Shown piece by piece: positions 1 through 10,741 of a stretch of 64,000 nt of DNA. Made by a program: the position numbers and the translations under genes. The stretch is from Timema cristinae (taxonomy: Eukaryota > Arthropoda > Insecta > Phasmatodea > Timematidae), in assembly GCA_039000515.1 (NCBI GenBank), contig JBCFYV010001001.1, forward strand, positions 9,383,873 to 9,447,872, given 5' to 3'. The notes below the pieces were generated by a model. The model did not search any database. It saw nothing but the letters and a program-made list of their open reading frames with translations, and was not told the origin of the DNA. Every line of letters starts with the position of its first letter. Position 1 is the first letter of the stretch.

Positions 1-36
1 GTAGCTCCTCCATATCATCTCGCAATTACCCTACCG
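1..36 (+). repeat. SINE family A fragment (3' body)
   Basis: The first bases resemble the family-A body segment that reads taggtcctccatttcatc in intact copies, with several substitutions. The copy is cut by the window edge and stops before the tail. The stretch 37-299 shows nothing recognisable apart from repeated ccgttcc/ccgatc words at about 170-290. Confidence 0.4.
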
Positions 37-299
37 AGGAAGCGAAAACCTACGGGTGTATTGATATCTGAGCGTGACCAGAATGAGTGTAGAAAATGAT
101 TCAATACCTGAAGACGCTTCAGAACAGCCTCGGAATACGTCAAAATATTCTCTCCGTGGCAAACCGAATCGTTCCGTTCCGATCGGACGTAACGTTTCCG
201 ATCCGAGCGAGTGTTCCGGCCTCTATTGAAATGCATGTAATAAATAATTTCCGACGCGTTCCGTTCCCGGTCATTCCGTTCCTATCCGATTAGGTGTGC

Positions 300-480
300 G
301 GGCAAGCCTACACGTCACAATGGACATGGGTCCGACGGCTTTACCTCCCCTCCGAAGGGAGTTGTGTGTTACACATTTTTTATTAATGAAGAAAATTTCA
401 TCGACCTCACTTGGGTTTGAGAGCCACGATTATCGGGTTCCGAGAAGAGCACTCGACCCCAAGATCACCGAGGTCGAGTA
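300..480 (-). repeat. SINE family C, partial copy
   Basis: The sequence matches the head half of three other copies in the window (5310-5560, 44757-45125, 60040-60430). Read on the minus strand it begins with a tRNA-like head that has a box-B-like GGTTC segment and a cgaggtcg end. It shares the word ctccgaaggga with the 60-kb copy. No target-site duplication was recognised. Confidence 0.55.
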
Positions 481-1369
481 AGTAGATACTAGTCTCGATA
501 TTGTAGGCGTGAATGAAATCATACATACATAGTCTTTGCACCATTTTAAAATAAGTTGTATATCTGATATAGCCTATGCATGAGTTTAGGACAACAAATG
601 TTGGTGCAAATTAGGAAAGGCTATAGAATATACCTTCAAATTGTATTTATTTATGCAGCCGACCAAATGAAAAGTAAAAACTAATTTAATGTTTTAAAAT
701 GTTTCTTGAGTGACTTTTCTCCCAATCTCCTCACTTGACCGACTGATTTACTAGCAAACTATAGCCTCGTAATTTTTGCGCGCGAAAAAAAAAAGTGTAA
801 AATATATATATAATATTTCCGTCACAGTTTCAATTTCCACGCATTCTTACACCAGGCAGTATTTAGGTAATAAATTGTTTTGTGTCGGTATATATCCTTT
901 GCCTTGAAATTGTGTAGAGAGTAAATCAAATTTTAATTAGTTTAAGGGCTTTTTTTTTTTTTTAGGAGGAGGCATATAACAAATCGGTAAAATTAATTTT
1001 ATGATTGAAGTAGTCTGTCTCTTGACCCTTTCACAACTAAGGTTTCGTCTTGAATTTTTCCTACCTAATAGTCATATATTTTATTTCGTCAAAGAATGCC
1101 CGTGAACGTCACGTTAATGTTAAGTGCCTATTAATGGGCTTTGTTTGAATGACAAATGAAGATAGACGTTACGTTACGTTACTTGAAGGTGATCCCAGCA
1201 TTAAGATAAACCCGTGTATGGGTTCATATTGTGGACCATTCAGTTAAACGTGGTGATGTTTTTCCGAATAACAGCTATCCTGTTGTTTTTTTTTTTTTGT
1301 TTTTTTTCGCAACGCGTCTCACTACCCTTTTGGATTGTACGCACGCATATGTTACTAATCACACTAATC
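481..1369. other. AT-rich stretch, no recognised feature
   Basis: I see only AT-rich sequence with homopolymer runs, such as T runs near 950 and 1290. There is no convincing coding exon; the open frame at 1214-1423 is low complexity and spans a poly-T run. Confidence 0.5.
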
Positions 1370-1555
1370 TGTTACGGATGTAGAAGGTTGAATTTTAAAG
1401 AAAGTGTAGCCGCATTTGCGTGACGATAGAGTTGTTTAGACCATTCAGAATAAAAAAAATACTCTCAACACATCAGACCGCGGAGACCAAACGCTAATAA
1501 CCTCGACATCGCAAACACAGTCATTTTGTGAGAGTGACGATTTGGACTCTGAGAC
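1370..1555 (-). repeat. degenerate family-B-like SINE
   Basis: Words such as gaaggttgaattttaaagaa and catttgcgtg, followed by a gtgagagtgac word, appear in the same order as in minus-strand family-B copies at 34.4 and 36.1 kb. The copy is strongly diverged. Confidence 0.4.
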
Positions 1556-1749
1556 CACTGTTTGTTTAAGATAATTTATTTATCACCTTTTATAGTAGTA
1601 ATAATAGTATTTCGCGAGAGGCTACAACGTAGCCCAGTAGTGAAACTATTAGTCTTAGTATTAATGTAGCGTTGAGCAGGGGACGCCCGAATGTACTAAT
1701 CAAACATTCTTTCCGTGGAGGCTGTTTACATATCCCGATGAGATGATTA

Positions 1750-1940
1750 TGATGATAGTATATAGGTGTGTAACCAGTAGGAGCACTTAAACTTAATTGA
1801 TCCCTAACCATCCAAACCCTGATGACCATTGGGGTAGTTCACCTTCTGGGGGGGAAACACCCAAGGTACCAGCCGGGAATCGAACCCGGAGCCCATAGAT
1901 TTATAGCTAGGTGCTCTGACCATTAGACCACAGGGACGGT
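1750..1940 (-). repeat. tRNA-headed SINE, family D
   Basis: On the minus strand the high-coordinate end gives a tRNA-like head with box A (tggtctaatggtcagagc) and box B (gggttcgattcccg). The acceptor arms do not pair, so it is not a working tRNA. A body with ggggggaaacaccc follows. A weaker copy with the same order of words lies at 18740-18880. Confidence 0.5.
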
Positions 1941-2271
1941 TTTAGTAGAATTTCTAGCGTGGCCTCTTTTGTCGGGCAGTGTTTATGTGTTCGAGAGAGT
2001 AATGTTTCGTTTCATAAATTTTCATTGAGAACTGCTGAACACATCCAATTAATATAATTTAGACTCTTTATTTTCTCACGCTCCACAAAGCAACTCACGT
2101 TAAAAAAAAAAGGTAAATCCATAAATAACAAATTAAAGACGCCCAGCTGTTTCAGGGGTTCATTTTTCTTGTGTGTACAAGTAGCCGATGATTTCACACG
2201 TTCATACATAAAGTTAATCTTACATAAAAAGTTGATGTATATTATATAATGACGCTAATAATATTTGACCA

Positions 2272-2741
2272 GTGTTTCCCAAACTGTGGTACGCGCACCT
2301 GCAAGAGTAAGCGAGAGATAAATGGGTTTTATTAGTCATAAAATATTGTATGAAAATATTAAGTTTATAAACACTTTAACGCATATTTTGACAAGATGCC
2401 AGGGCTTTGTTTAGCTTACTACTGTTAGCTATGATTTACACACGTCCATCAAAGACTCTGCCTTCAACTATGAGTGAAGAATGACCCTGAACACTGAATA
2501 GCTCGGTGGTAGAGCATTAGTGCACTAAGTCAAAGGTCCCGGGTTCGATTCCCTTGACTAGTTGTAATTTTTTTAAACCTACGAATATTACTATTTGGGT
2601 TTTATTAAAATTTTAACAGACGTTTATACTTTATAATATGGAATATATTTGTGTTCGTTGGCATTTTTTTTTATGAAGAGCTAGAAGGAGTATGTTGGTT
2701 AGCTCATAGGTCAAAAGGCTAAAGTTCGGGACACATTGTTT
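2272..2741. mobile_element. possible hAT-like MITE with degenerate terminal repeats
   Basis: The left end reads cagtgtttcccaaactgtgg, a typical start for hAT termini. Near 2725-2741 the sequence aagttcgggacacattg is an imperfect inverted match (about 13 of 16). No 8-bp target-site duplication was found. A tRNA-like SINE (2418-2575) lies inside. Confidence 0.3.
2418..2575 (+). repeat. tRNA-like SINE, family E
   Basis: The block holds acacgtccatcaaagactct, then atgagtgaagaatgaccctg, then a tRNA-like segment with ctcggtggtagagc (box A) and gggttcgattccc (box B). The same order recurs at 35185-35320. The tRNA-like part sits at the right-hand end, so its transcriptional role is unclear. Confidence 0.5.
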
Positions 2742-3079
2742 TAGCCGATCATGGAATGCCTATTTGTTAGAGAGGGTGACCAAACATCAGATCCTATTAA
2801 CTCCTGTCTTCAGATATTGTTTTAAAACGTATCATTCGGATTTATAAATGTTCACATGATGGTATGCCTCATTTTGATACAACGGCGCTGTGTCTATTCT
2901 TTATATAAGTATGTTTATCTATAGGTCTTGTGATGATATAATCACTCGGTTCAAAAAATGAACCTTACATACTTCAAATAAATAAAATTATATTGATCAG
3001 TATTTTTTCAAAGCAACTAATAACATTAAAATAATTTACTATAGATCTGTACCTATTTTTAAGATGTTAACATTATTTA

Positions 3080-3240
3080 CAACCCGCCTCGGTGGTCGCA
3101 TGTTCTAACGCGTCACTCTCATCGAAGGGGAGATTGGGGTTCAAATCTCTGTTGGGTGTAGTGATGGTAGTTTTTCCTAAATGGTTTCCCACGCTCCTTC
3201 CACATAAATTCGGATACGTTTCCTTTAAAAATATGTGTAC
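3080..3240 (+). repeat. family-B-like SINE
   Basis: The copy begins with a cctcggtggtcgcatg head. A box-B-like gttcaaatctc and the conserved body word cctaaatggtttcccac follow. It is truncated in the body and lies about 370 bp upstream of a dachsous exon. Confidence 0.6.
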
Positions 3241-3344
3241 AACTCCAACCGTTAGTGAGACATGGTGGGGACAAAAAATACTATGCTGCCCAACTAATTT
3301 TTTTAGCATCACATCTTACTACTTGTTTGGATAATAAGCATATA

Positions 3345-3547
3345 TACTAATTATACTAATGTGATAAGTATGAGGAAGGTTGAACTTATAGTAAATGTAC
3401 CCTCATTTGCGAAGAGGGAGAGTGAAACCCCTTTTAGAAAAAACTTTCAGTACACCCGACCGTGAATCAAACCCTGATATCCCAGTCATCGGCATTCTGG
3501 TCTTTTGCGAGAGTGACGTCATAGGCCATTTGGCCGCAAGCGGGTAA
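3345..3547 (-). repeat. family-B-like SINE, inverted
   Basis: Words such as aggaaggttgaactt, catttgcg, gggagagtg and a head ending in atttggccgcaagcgggt match family B read backward. It ends about 58 bp before the exon start at 3606. With the copy at 3080-3240 it forms an inverted pair in the intron. Confidence 0.55.
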
Positions 3548-3605
3548 CTGACTATTTTAATTTGAGAAAAAATGGTCCGCTATATAGTACATCCCATGTT
3601 TCCAG

Positions 3606-3897
3606 AAGGTAGCGACCCCTCGCGGGCTATCCTGACCCTGAACGCGAGTGACGCGGACTCCGGAGACAACGGCCGCGTGAGGTTCTCTTTGCTTCCTCCG
3701 GCCCCAAGAGGGTTCCTGGTGGACCCGACCACGGGTGCGCTGTACGCCAACCGCAGTGGGGTGAGGGGAGGCGACGCACAGTTTGCGGTGGTGGCCACCG
3801 ACCTCGGCAGACCTGAGTTGACGGATGTCGTCGCGGTGCGTGTCCGAGTGGGCGAAGGTTCAGGATTGGCGCCCAGATTTATCCAGCATGACTACAG
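3606..3897 (+). CDS. ds: dachsous, cadherin-repeat exon (partial gene, internal exon)
   Basis: This exon encodes one extracellular cadherin repeat of Dachsous and the start of the next. Visible calcium-binding signatures are DADSGDNG near the start and ATDLGRP near the end, with the FLVDPTTGAL strand typical of cadherin folds between them. The acceptor is tttccag|aagg and the donor is tacag|gtacag. The exon ends in phase 2 and joins the next exon in frame to give HDYRVRIRED. The apparent ATG at 3572 is intronic and not the start; the true start lies upstream of the window. Base composition is much richer in GC than the flanks. Dachsous is a membrane ligand for Fat on neighbouring cells. Alternative acceptor: the AG at 3607-3608. 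Confidence 0.88.
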
Positions 3898-4469
3898 GTA
3901 CAGTGAAACATTATAGTTTAATTTTTACAGTAGGGTTTTAGGGGATGTGCGGGTAGATATTTTTCCCGTCGAGTCTGAATGTCAACATGGTTTTTTTTCC
4001 CTTCAAGTTTGATTAATAGTTATGGAGAAGTAACCCACTATAAATATTTCAAGTTGACCTTTTTTTTAAAAAAAAAATAATAATTACAAACATCAGTTTT
4101 TAAGAATGAATTTTTGTGAAAAAAAATTATGTCTGCAAAAATTCAAATTTTAGTCACCATAGTTACTTTCTAAATATCGATAATCTCTGTCAATAAATAC
4201 AAATCTGTAGATGACATGACCTGATATAAGAATATATGAAAGTAGATCTTGTAACTTTTCAGTCAGATAAAAATCTTCCTATAAAATTGGACTCATTCAA
4301 CTGTAGACGAGATCTCAGACTGTTGCGTGACCACCAACAAATCGGGTCCTTCCTTTTTTCTGTTTTTTTTAAGTGTTTTAAGGGTCTTAAAACTTGTTCA
4401 TTTTGTACCCATATTAACGATAGTTAATTTAATGGTCCAGGTATGATGAATAAAGCAATTTTGAGGTAA

Positions 4470-4622
4470 TCTACACACATTTGAGCAGAAGGAGAATGGG
4501 AAAACACTTAGGAAAAACCACTTTCAGTAGACTCGACCAGAATTTGAACCCCGATCTTCCAGTCTTCAGCAGGTTGGTCTAACACGACAGTGACACTTTT
4601 AGACCATTTGACCAATGAAGCA
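4470..4622 (-). repeat. family-B-like SINE
   Basis: The body word ttaggaaaaaccactttcag, a gaatttgaaccccgatc box-B equivalent and a head ending in tagaccatttgacc match family B read on the minus strand. It lies in the first visible dachsous intron. Confidence 0.55.
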
Positions 4623-5309
4623 GGTCTTTGTTAACTTGTTAAGTTTAAGTTGTATTTTCAGCAAGAACACAGTATGAAGCACAGTTTAAAAACAATTTGC
4701 CAAAGTCTTATTAGTTCAAGGTGAATGAGAACAGGCCCGTCTTGAACTATCAAAAACTCGAATTATGTGAAACAGCCAATTGTTTTTATATATAATCACT
4801 AGTTTTTAAGTGTAAAAAGAGAATTTTCAAGACACAATAGAAGCCTTAAAATCTTTAATTAAATACTTGAGTGGAAACCTGAGTTAAATTATCAGACTAT
4901 TCAAGTATACTAAGGGTGGTTTCCCTAAATGGCTTACCCTGTTCTCTTCACAGAAAGCAAGAGTCATTCACTTTTCTCCCACCTACGCTATCACTATAAT
5001 TCAAATGTGTATAGCCTGTATGGGTAGTTTAGATACATCACAATAAAAAAACTAGGCTTGCTTATTATATTTTGTAATGTTTCATTAATTAAGGCTAATA
5101 CATATTCATATACAACATTTAGCCATTTCTTATATGGCCTAACCTTTCCTTTTGATCAAACACTCTACCTTCATATATTTGTTTTGTCGCACGATCCATA
5201 CTCAGCCTCTCAATATTCCCAAACCACCGTAAGACATTTCTTTCACATTTACCTATTGGATATTGATTTTTTTAATGTGCACTTTCTGAACCAACTGATT
5301 ATATCAGAA

Positions 5310-5560
5310 AACAAGAATTTATATAAGAGTGAGCGAAAGGACCTACCAATTTTGCTGGTAAAAGTGTTTTACCATACCTTCCAGGGTTATTTTACATGCC
5401 ACAATTGTCTTGGGACCAAAGGCTTTATTTCCCCTCTGAAAAAGTTGTGCTACCAATTTTTTTTTCTCAAGTAAAATTTGTCAACCCCGAGTGGGTTTGA
5501 ACCCATGAACATCGGGTCTTGATGCGAGCACCCAAGACCACCGAGGTCGGCTGTATTACT
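5310..5560 (-). repeat. SINE family C, partial copy
   Basis: The words ttccagggttattttacatg, ccacaatt and gtgggtttgaacccatgaac match the copies at 44.8 and 60.1 kb. The tRNA-like head ends at ccaccgaggtcgg on the high-coordinate side. The 3' part (the cccgaaggttgg end) is missing. Confidence 0.65.
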
Positions 5561-5981
5561 AATGTTTAATGATTTAAGCTCCAGTAATTTCTCATGATGT
5601 GTAGATTGGTCTGGAAGTCTTGTACGTAGTAGAATTTTTTCTGGCGTGCTAATGTGCAGTAGAAGCTTCAAGAGGGCTGATTCAACCTCCCTTGTTTTGG
5701 TGCAAGAAGTACTGATATTATCAGCTATGAAAAGTTACATTATTAGATCACATGACTAGATATGAATATAATTATAATTATTTGATTAACTCTTAAATAA
5801 AGTTCCTTACTATCAAAATTAGATTGTGTGTACAAATTACACAAGGTATTCTCTATGGTTTTGTTGACTTAGATAATTTTTATAAAGTGTTGAAACTTTT
5901 TTCACCCCCTAAGGATTGTGTATTTTATTACCTTTCAATTGCTGAAATACTAACTCTGCCTGTTTCTCATCATGTGTCCAG

Positions 5982-6119
5982 GGTTCGTATTCGGGAAGAC
6001 TCACCCCGTGGAACCACAATGATAAGGATTGCAACTGCTGACCAGTTCTCCGAGGAGAGCCAAGGAGTCATGTTCCACATTGTCGACGGTGACCACGCGG
6101 GAGCTTTCCAAGTTCTTAG
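5982..6119 (+). CDS. ds: dachsous, short cadherin-repeat exon
   Basis: This 138-bp exon encodes the first half of a cadherin repeat, beginning VRIREDSPRGTT and containing the strand FHIVDGDHAGAFQVL. The usual start of a cadherin domain (RIREDSPRGT, comparable to V.EN.P.GT) is clear. The acceptor gtgtccag|ggttc follows a weak pyrimidine tract. The donor is cttag|gtgaat. It enters and leaves in phase 2, which agrees with both neighbouring exons. The DxD calcium motif usually found after the first strand is replaced by a TADQFSEES segment, so this repeat may bind calcium weakly. Confidence 0.87.
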
Positions 6120-7448
6120 GTGAATAGTAGTGGGCTGCAACTGGGGTACTCACAGATTTAGAGAGTAAAGGGAGATAAACTCTAGATGCCAGACAGGCAA
6201 ATGCGTAGAAAGCTAATTTCTCTAAGGGTAGTCCCGTAAATAATTGACATAATTTTGTTTTTATGTAGCTTTATACATAACAGGGAAGAGAAGTACGGGG
6301 TGTGGTGGAGTGTGTGTGTTCCTCAAGTACAATACTGATTAATAAACAAAATATTTATTCCTTGTCTCAGACACCATAACTCGTTTCATTCAAAGAAATA
6401 CTTTTTTTTTTCACGAGTACCATTTGGTTGTAACAAAACTTTCTGTTATTTAAAATGTTGACAGCGCTAGTGTGACATTGGGTAGTTTTAAATAAGTTTT
6501 CACCACTATCACGTTTAATGGGTTTGTTATTTTGACTACATGACATCCACTAACCTCAAATGTTGGCACTATATTCGCGGCTCAGTCGGTTTCTTGCGGG
6601 CTGGGCTGACTTCTAGAGTTTTATTTTCACTATTATCACTCTACCATAAATACAATATGTACTTTTATTTAGCTTTACATGTCTTAAATAATTGATGCAA
6701 GTAGGTACTTCAGTTTCATTTTTTTTTAATTATATTTATCTTATGTATTATAAAAGGTGCAATATTATTTTTATCACATCTCGCAGTCATATCAACATCT
6801 TTTGATTGCTGATATCACAAGGAGTAATGGGTCTTGGAATAAGATAAGGCTTAGATTTTATGCATCACTTTAAAATGTCATAAAAATTTTTTTAACCTAA
6901 CATATTTGACTTGAAACCTTGTTTATGTCCACTCTATATTATATTCTTCAAATCTTTGTAACAAGAACACATAATCACTTTATTTAAATTTCTAATGACA
7001 GATGTTAACCTATACATTCTAATTTTACAATTTTTACTTACAACATAGTTGAACTTTAAAACTTGTTCTATCCATACTTTATGTTATCCATGTTTTGTAA
7101 CACCTTTTTAACAAGTAATACTTGTATTTTAAACTTGTGTCAACTTACTTATGTTTTAGTTATGTTAATGATGCTATATTAATCTATTTAAAATTTTCAT
7201 ATTTGACAATTTGTTGTTTATTAGAAGAAAAATATAATCAATCTTTTTGAATTTTAATGTCACCTAATATATATACCAATCTTGAAACTGTCTAATTCAT
7301 TAAATCACAATTTTTCTATACTCTGTTATAGTTTTTTTCCAGAGCATTCTATCTAAGTCTTAACTTTAATTATTACCACTTCTTACTTTAAACTACTTTG
7401 GAATGTTTTCTAAAATGTTTTATAACCTCCTCTGTTGAAATGATGCAG
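6120..7448 (+). other. dachsous intron (1.3 kb)
   Basis: The intron is bounded by gtgaat and tgatgcag. It is strongly AT-rich and no repeat copy was recognised in it. Confidence 0.7.
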
Positions 7449-7711
7449 TCCGAGCGGTGAGTTAATGCTGCTCAAGATGTTGGATCGAGAAACTGAAGAT
7501 TTCTACACTCTGAGGGTGACAGCAGGAGATCACAACTCCTCGGGTGTGGTTGTTCGAGTAACGGTGGAAGATGCCAATGACAACCCTCCCTTGTTCCAAG
7601 GAGGGGGTAGCTACATCGTGTCTGTTAGCGAAGGGGCCAACATTGGACACAACGTGCTCAGACTCCTTGCGACGGATGCAGACTTGCTCGGCAACTCAAA
7701 CTCAGAGGTGG
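7449..7711 (+). CDS. ds: dachsous, cadherin-repeat exon with ambiguous donor
   Basis: The exon finishes one cadherin repeat (SPSGELMLLKMLDRE, then YTLRVTAGDH), has the inter-repeat calcium linker VEDANDNPPLF, and starts the next repeat (IVSVSEGANIGHNVLRLLATDADL). The acceptor is atgatgcag|tccg and phase 2 joins correctly. The strongest donor (tcagag|gtgggt, exon end 7707) would leave phase 0, but the next exon needs phase 1. A weaker donor four bases on (gtgg|gttcag, exon end 7711) gives the required phase and reads EVGSLRHSSGNDEDLFSLD. I chose 7711; a missed micro-exon in the 3-kb intron is the alternative. Confidence 0.82.
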
Positions 7712-7899
7712 GTTCAGATTCTGAACCTTTTTTTCTTTTTTTTTTTAAATTGTAGTTTGAATTTACACCTTTGCTAGTCCTAAACCACTTTGAGTTTCCG
7801 TCTCCTATGTGAACACGCTCCAACAAGGCATATATAGCATCTTTACTTTGTTAATGAGTGCTTGGAGTACTTTTTTTTTGTGTGTAAGGCATTCCCGAA

Positions 7900-8150
7900 T
7901 CTTGTTTCTAAAACCTTGTTTATCTTTATAGACGTGTTGTCCAAAACATTCCCAATAAGTTGTGTTACAATACAAACACATTCACAACTTGTTGGCCAAC
8001 ATGTTTTGATGGGTTCTGTCAGCTCAATTTGTGTACACACAAACACAAAACATGTTGGCCGACTTTGGAGGTTCTGTGCATATGCTATTGAGTCAAGGCG
8101 GTGTCTAGCCTGAGCGATGCACATGTTTTGTTTTCAGATTTGTTTAACAT
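7900..8150. mobile_element. possible MITE with inverted caacatgttgg words
   Basis: The segment has nested inverted words: aacttgttggccaacatgtt, then aaacatgttggccgac, with acaaacac and gtgtttgt partners around them. It resembles the segment at 39960-40560 in style (repeated aaacatgtt/aaacattgttt words). No clean terminal repeat or target-site duplication was found. Confidence 0.35.
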
Positions 8151-8163
8151 TGTGGCAGAGTTT

Positions 8164-8372
8164 TGGTAGCCACATGGTCTAAAGCACTACTCTTGCAGTC
8201 GATTAGACTTCTAATGATGGGGAAATCGAAGTTTGAATCTTGGTCGGGTGTACTGAGGGTAGTTTTTCCAAAATGGGTTTTCACTCTCCTGCCATGCAAA
8301 TGCGAGTACACTTCTTCTAAACATAACCTTCCTAATCCCTAAAACTATTAAGATACATAAGCGCATAAACTA
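8164..8372 (+). repeat. family-B-like SINE
   Basis: The order is tggtagccacatggtctaaa (head), gaagtttgaatcttggtcgg (box B region), tgtactgagggtagtttttc (body) and aaccttcctaatccctaaa (3' part). This is the commonest B-like arrangement in the window. It lies inside a dachsous intron. Confidence 0.7.
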
Positions 8373-8769
8373 AGGAGGTGGTCAGATGAGGTGCTTAATA
8401 AAAAATAAAAATAAATCATAGTTTACATAGTATTGTAGTCATGGAGTGGAACAAATCAAACACAACTAGTTGAGTTGTATCAAAAGGATTCTATTCATTG
8501 GAATGTTACCTCGACTGATCACAAGAGATCAAATAATCTAGAAGATACAATTATTGCAATACCTAAGGTTTTTGAATCCTCCACCCTTTTCTACATTATG
8601 ATTTTTTCTGGAGTACACTTCCTACCAACACACTAAATTAAGAAATGTCAAATAATATGTTATTCTTCATGGTCAGAAATGTGTAAACTTATTAAAAGCT
8701 AAAGGAGTACCCAGGATGTTGGTCCAACAAGTTGGCATATATAAACATAGCTTACTTCTCTCCATATGT

Positions 8770-9180
8770 TGGCTCTCAATTGTTACATACTAAACAAGGC
8801 TGTAGAGCATTGTCAAATGCCTTCTCTATTTCTAGGAAGTCAAAGAAATGTCCTGACTTCTTTTCCAGGTAGCATGCATCAGGTCGATAGTTGATTTGTT
8901 TTGCATAAATCCATATAGTTCTTCTTCTAGTTGTGGTTCAACTAATTTTCATAATCTCCTTTACTCAATTTTTCCCGTTTACGTTTGTTTCCTTCCTTAA
9001 AAATTGGTACTATTACTCCTTTAATCTAATCCATTGGGGTTGTCTCGTCTTTCCAAATAGCACTTAGAATTCTGTAGACACACTGAAGGTCACATACACC
9101 CGCTACCTTGATCATGTCAGCACCAAACCTGGTTTATTTAGGATTTAATCCAATCCCCCGAAGTCAATGCTTGGTTGAAC
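8770..9180 (-). pseudogene. non-LTR retrotransposon reverse-transcriptase relic
   Basis: Read on the minus strand, broken frames give LQCVYRILSAIWKDETTP, then IKGVIVPIFKEGNKRK, and further on FFDFLEIEKAFDNAL. This order is typical of the fingers/palm part of a LINE reverse transcriptase (…W…GVIVP.FK.GN…, then D.EKAFD). Stops and frameshifts interrupt it, so it is dead. It belongs to the same general type as the relic at 46.5-47.9 kb. The AF/YxDD catalytic block is not visible. Confidence 0.65.
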
Positions 9181-9316
9181 AATAAGACAAGTTTTTAAAT
9201 TATTAAATTATTAAATAAAAATTAATCTTCACTCTTGTGAAGACTATGTTAGCACTTGACATATAAAACACTAAGCCTCTAACATACTTTGCCTCTGCAG
9301 CTTGTAGTAAATTTAC

Positions 9317-9594
9317 CTATAGTAGGGGTAAGGTGTCGGACTTCTGTGCTGGCGGCCGGGGTTCAATCCTCGGTCCCGGCACAGATTTATCTGATTACCA
9401 AACCCTTCCTTCACCTCTGACAAGACATCTTGTGAATGTGGGGAATGCCAGGCCTCCACCGTGGTTCGGATTCCACGTTAAACTGTAGGTCCTCCATTTC
9501 ATCTCACAATCACCCTACCATTACACATTAGCATAAGTGCATATAACCCGAACGGGTAGTAAGACGCGGTGCTAATAATAATAATAATAATAAT
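9317..9594 (+). repeat. SINE family A, nearly full copy
   Basis: The head (ctatagtaggggtaaggtgt, lacking the first bases) has box B ggggttcaatcctcgg. The body contains ccaccgtggttcggattcc and ccattacacattagc. The 3' end reads gggtagtaagacgcggtgct and runs into (aat)n. It is a short-subfamily copy (gacaagacatcttgtg). Confidence 0.85.
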
Positions 9595-10741
9595 ACTTAT
9601 AGTACAGAATACTAAACAATTATTTGAATAGTTTGTTTTGAGCACTAGTACCCTAAATCCAAACTACACCCCTCTTTTTGGAAGTATATCCACTTTAACA
9701 TTAAATTAAGAGATTGGTCTCACTAATAACCCTCGAGTGGCAGGTGTATTATGCTTTATGTTCCTTTAGTATGACCTTCCTAGACTGTCTGCTAGTATAG
9801 TTGGAACTAAATTAACTTAATCGTCTCTAAATTGAAGATATTTGAAACAAACTCATTTTTGTGGCATGAAATACCCCACAAGCCCACTCGAGTACCTAAT
9901 GCAAGTTTATATTTATCAAACTAATTTTTTCATTATTTAATCTATTGCATTCACACTATTAGATACATATTTTGTTTTATGTCCACTTATTGAAGCAAGG
10001 GTTCTGGGTTTGATTACCGGCAGGGCTAAGAGGTTATAATTGGTGAATTTACAGTCTGAGTTCTAAGAGTTTTGTACACCTCAGAAATAAACCAATTCAT
10101 AAGTTAAGGGTTGATGTAACAAATTATTTTTAGTAAATGAACTTAATTAATTACTACTCACTTTGGATGATGAATCCCACAGAAGTTTTTTTAATCTTTT
10201 TTTTAATATATATATAAATAGGATTTTATATGTATTCACTTTGTATTTGTATTAGTACCAATTAACAAGTTTGTAACATAAACATTAATATTGTTTCTAA
10301 TAATTTTAAAGTATATAAACCCTTTATAAAAGATTACACCATTATAATTTTGGCACATTCTTCTAACTAAAAAAATTAATTTTATTTATAATTTATTATG
10401 GATTTTAACTAGTGGAATATACTTAAATTGACTCAGATTAAATTAAAATAGGGAAATGCACATAATAGATAGTATGTATAGCATGACCTGTGCACTTACC
10501 ATAAAAATGAGGGCAAGCAAACACTTAATCTCACACCAAAACACAGTGTTAATGTGTGGACTTGAAATTTTTCTGATAAGTGCTGAGGCCTTGGTTGCCT
10601 TGTGTATTTTTGTTTTATTTTTATCATATTTAGTAAAATAGTAATAACTGTTTTATGGCAATGTATTTTCATTACTAACTCTAATATAACTGACCATTCT
10701 TAATATACATGTTTTGAGTTATGATAATCTTTATTCAACAG

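Larger units (their letters stand above)
3898..5981 (+). other. dachsous intron (2.1 kb)
   Basis: The intron is bounded by gtacag and tgtgtccag. It contains a family-B-like SINE on the minus strand and a family-C SINE on the minus strand, listed separately, and a weak + strand B-like fragment around 4910-5030. The open frame at 5058-5474 is AT-rich, runs into the SINE and is not credible as a gene. Confidence 0.7.
7712..10741 (+). other. dachsous intron (3.0 kb)
   Basis: The intron ends at ttattcaacag. It holds a palindrome-rich MITE-like segment, a family-B-like SINE, a non-LTR relic and a family-A SINE, listed separately. The part from 9595 to 10741 is AT-rich with nothing recognised. Confidence 0.65.

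Noticed and set aside
1858..1938. Functional tRNA-Glu-like gene on the minus strand
   Set aside because: Boxes A and B are present but acceptor ends do not pair and a SINE body follows.
3572..3605. ATG at 3572 as the dachsous start codon
   Set aside because: It is preceded by intron sequence and followed by an in-frame acceptor; the encoded repeat is internal to a giant cadherin.
5058..5474. 138-codon plus-strand frame
   Set aside because: It is AT-rich, lies within a dachsous intron, and its 3' half overlaps a family-C SINE.
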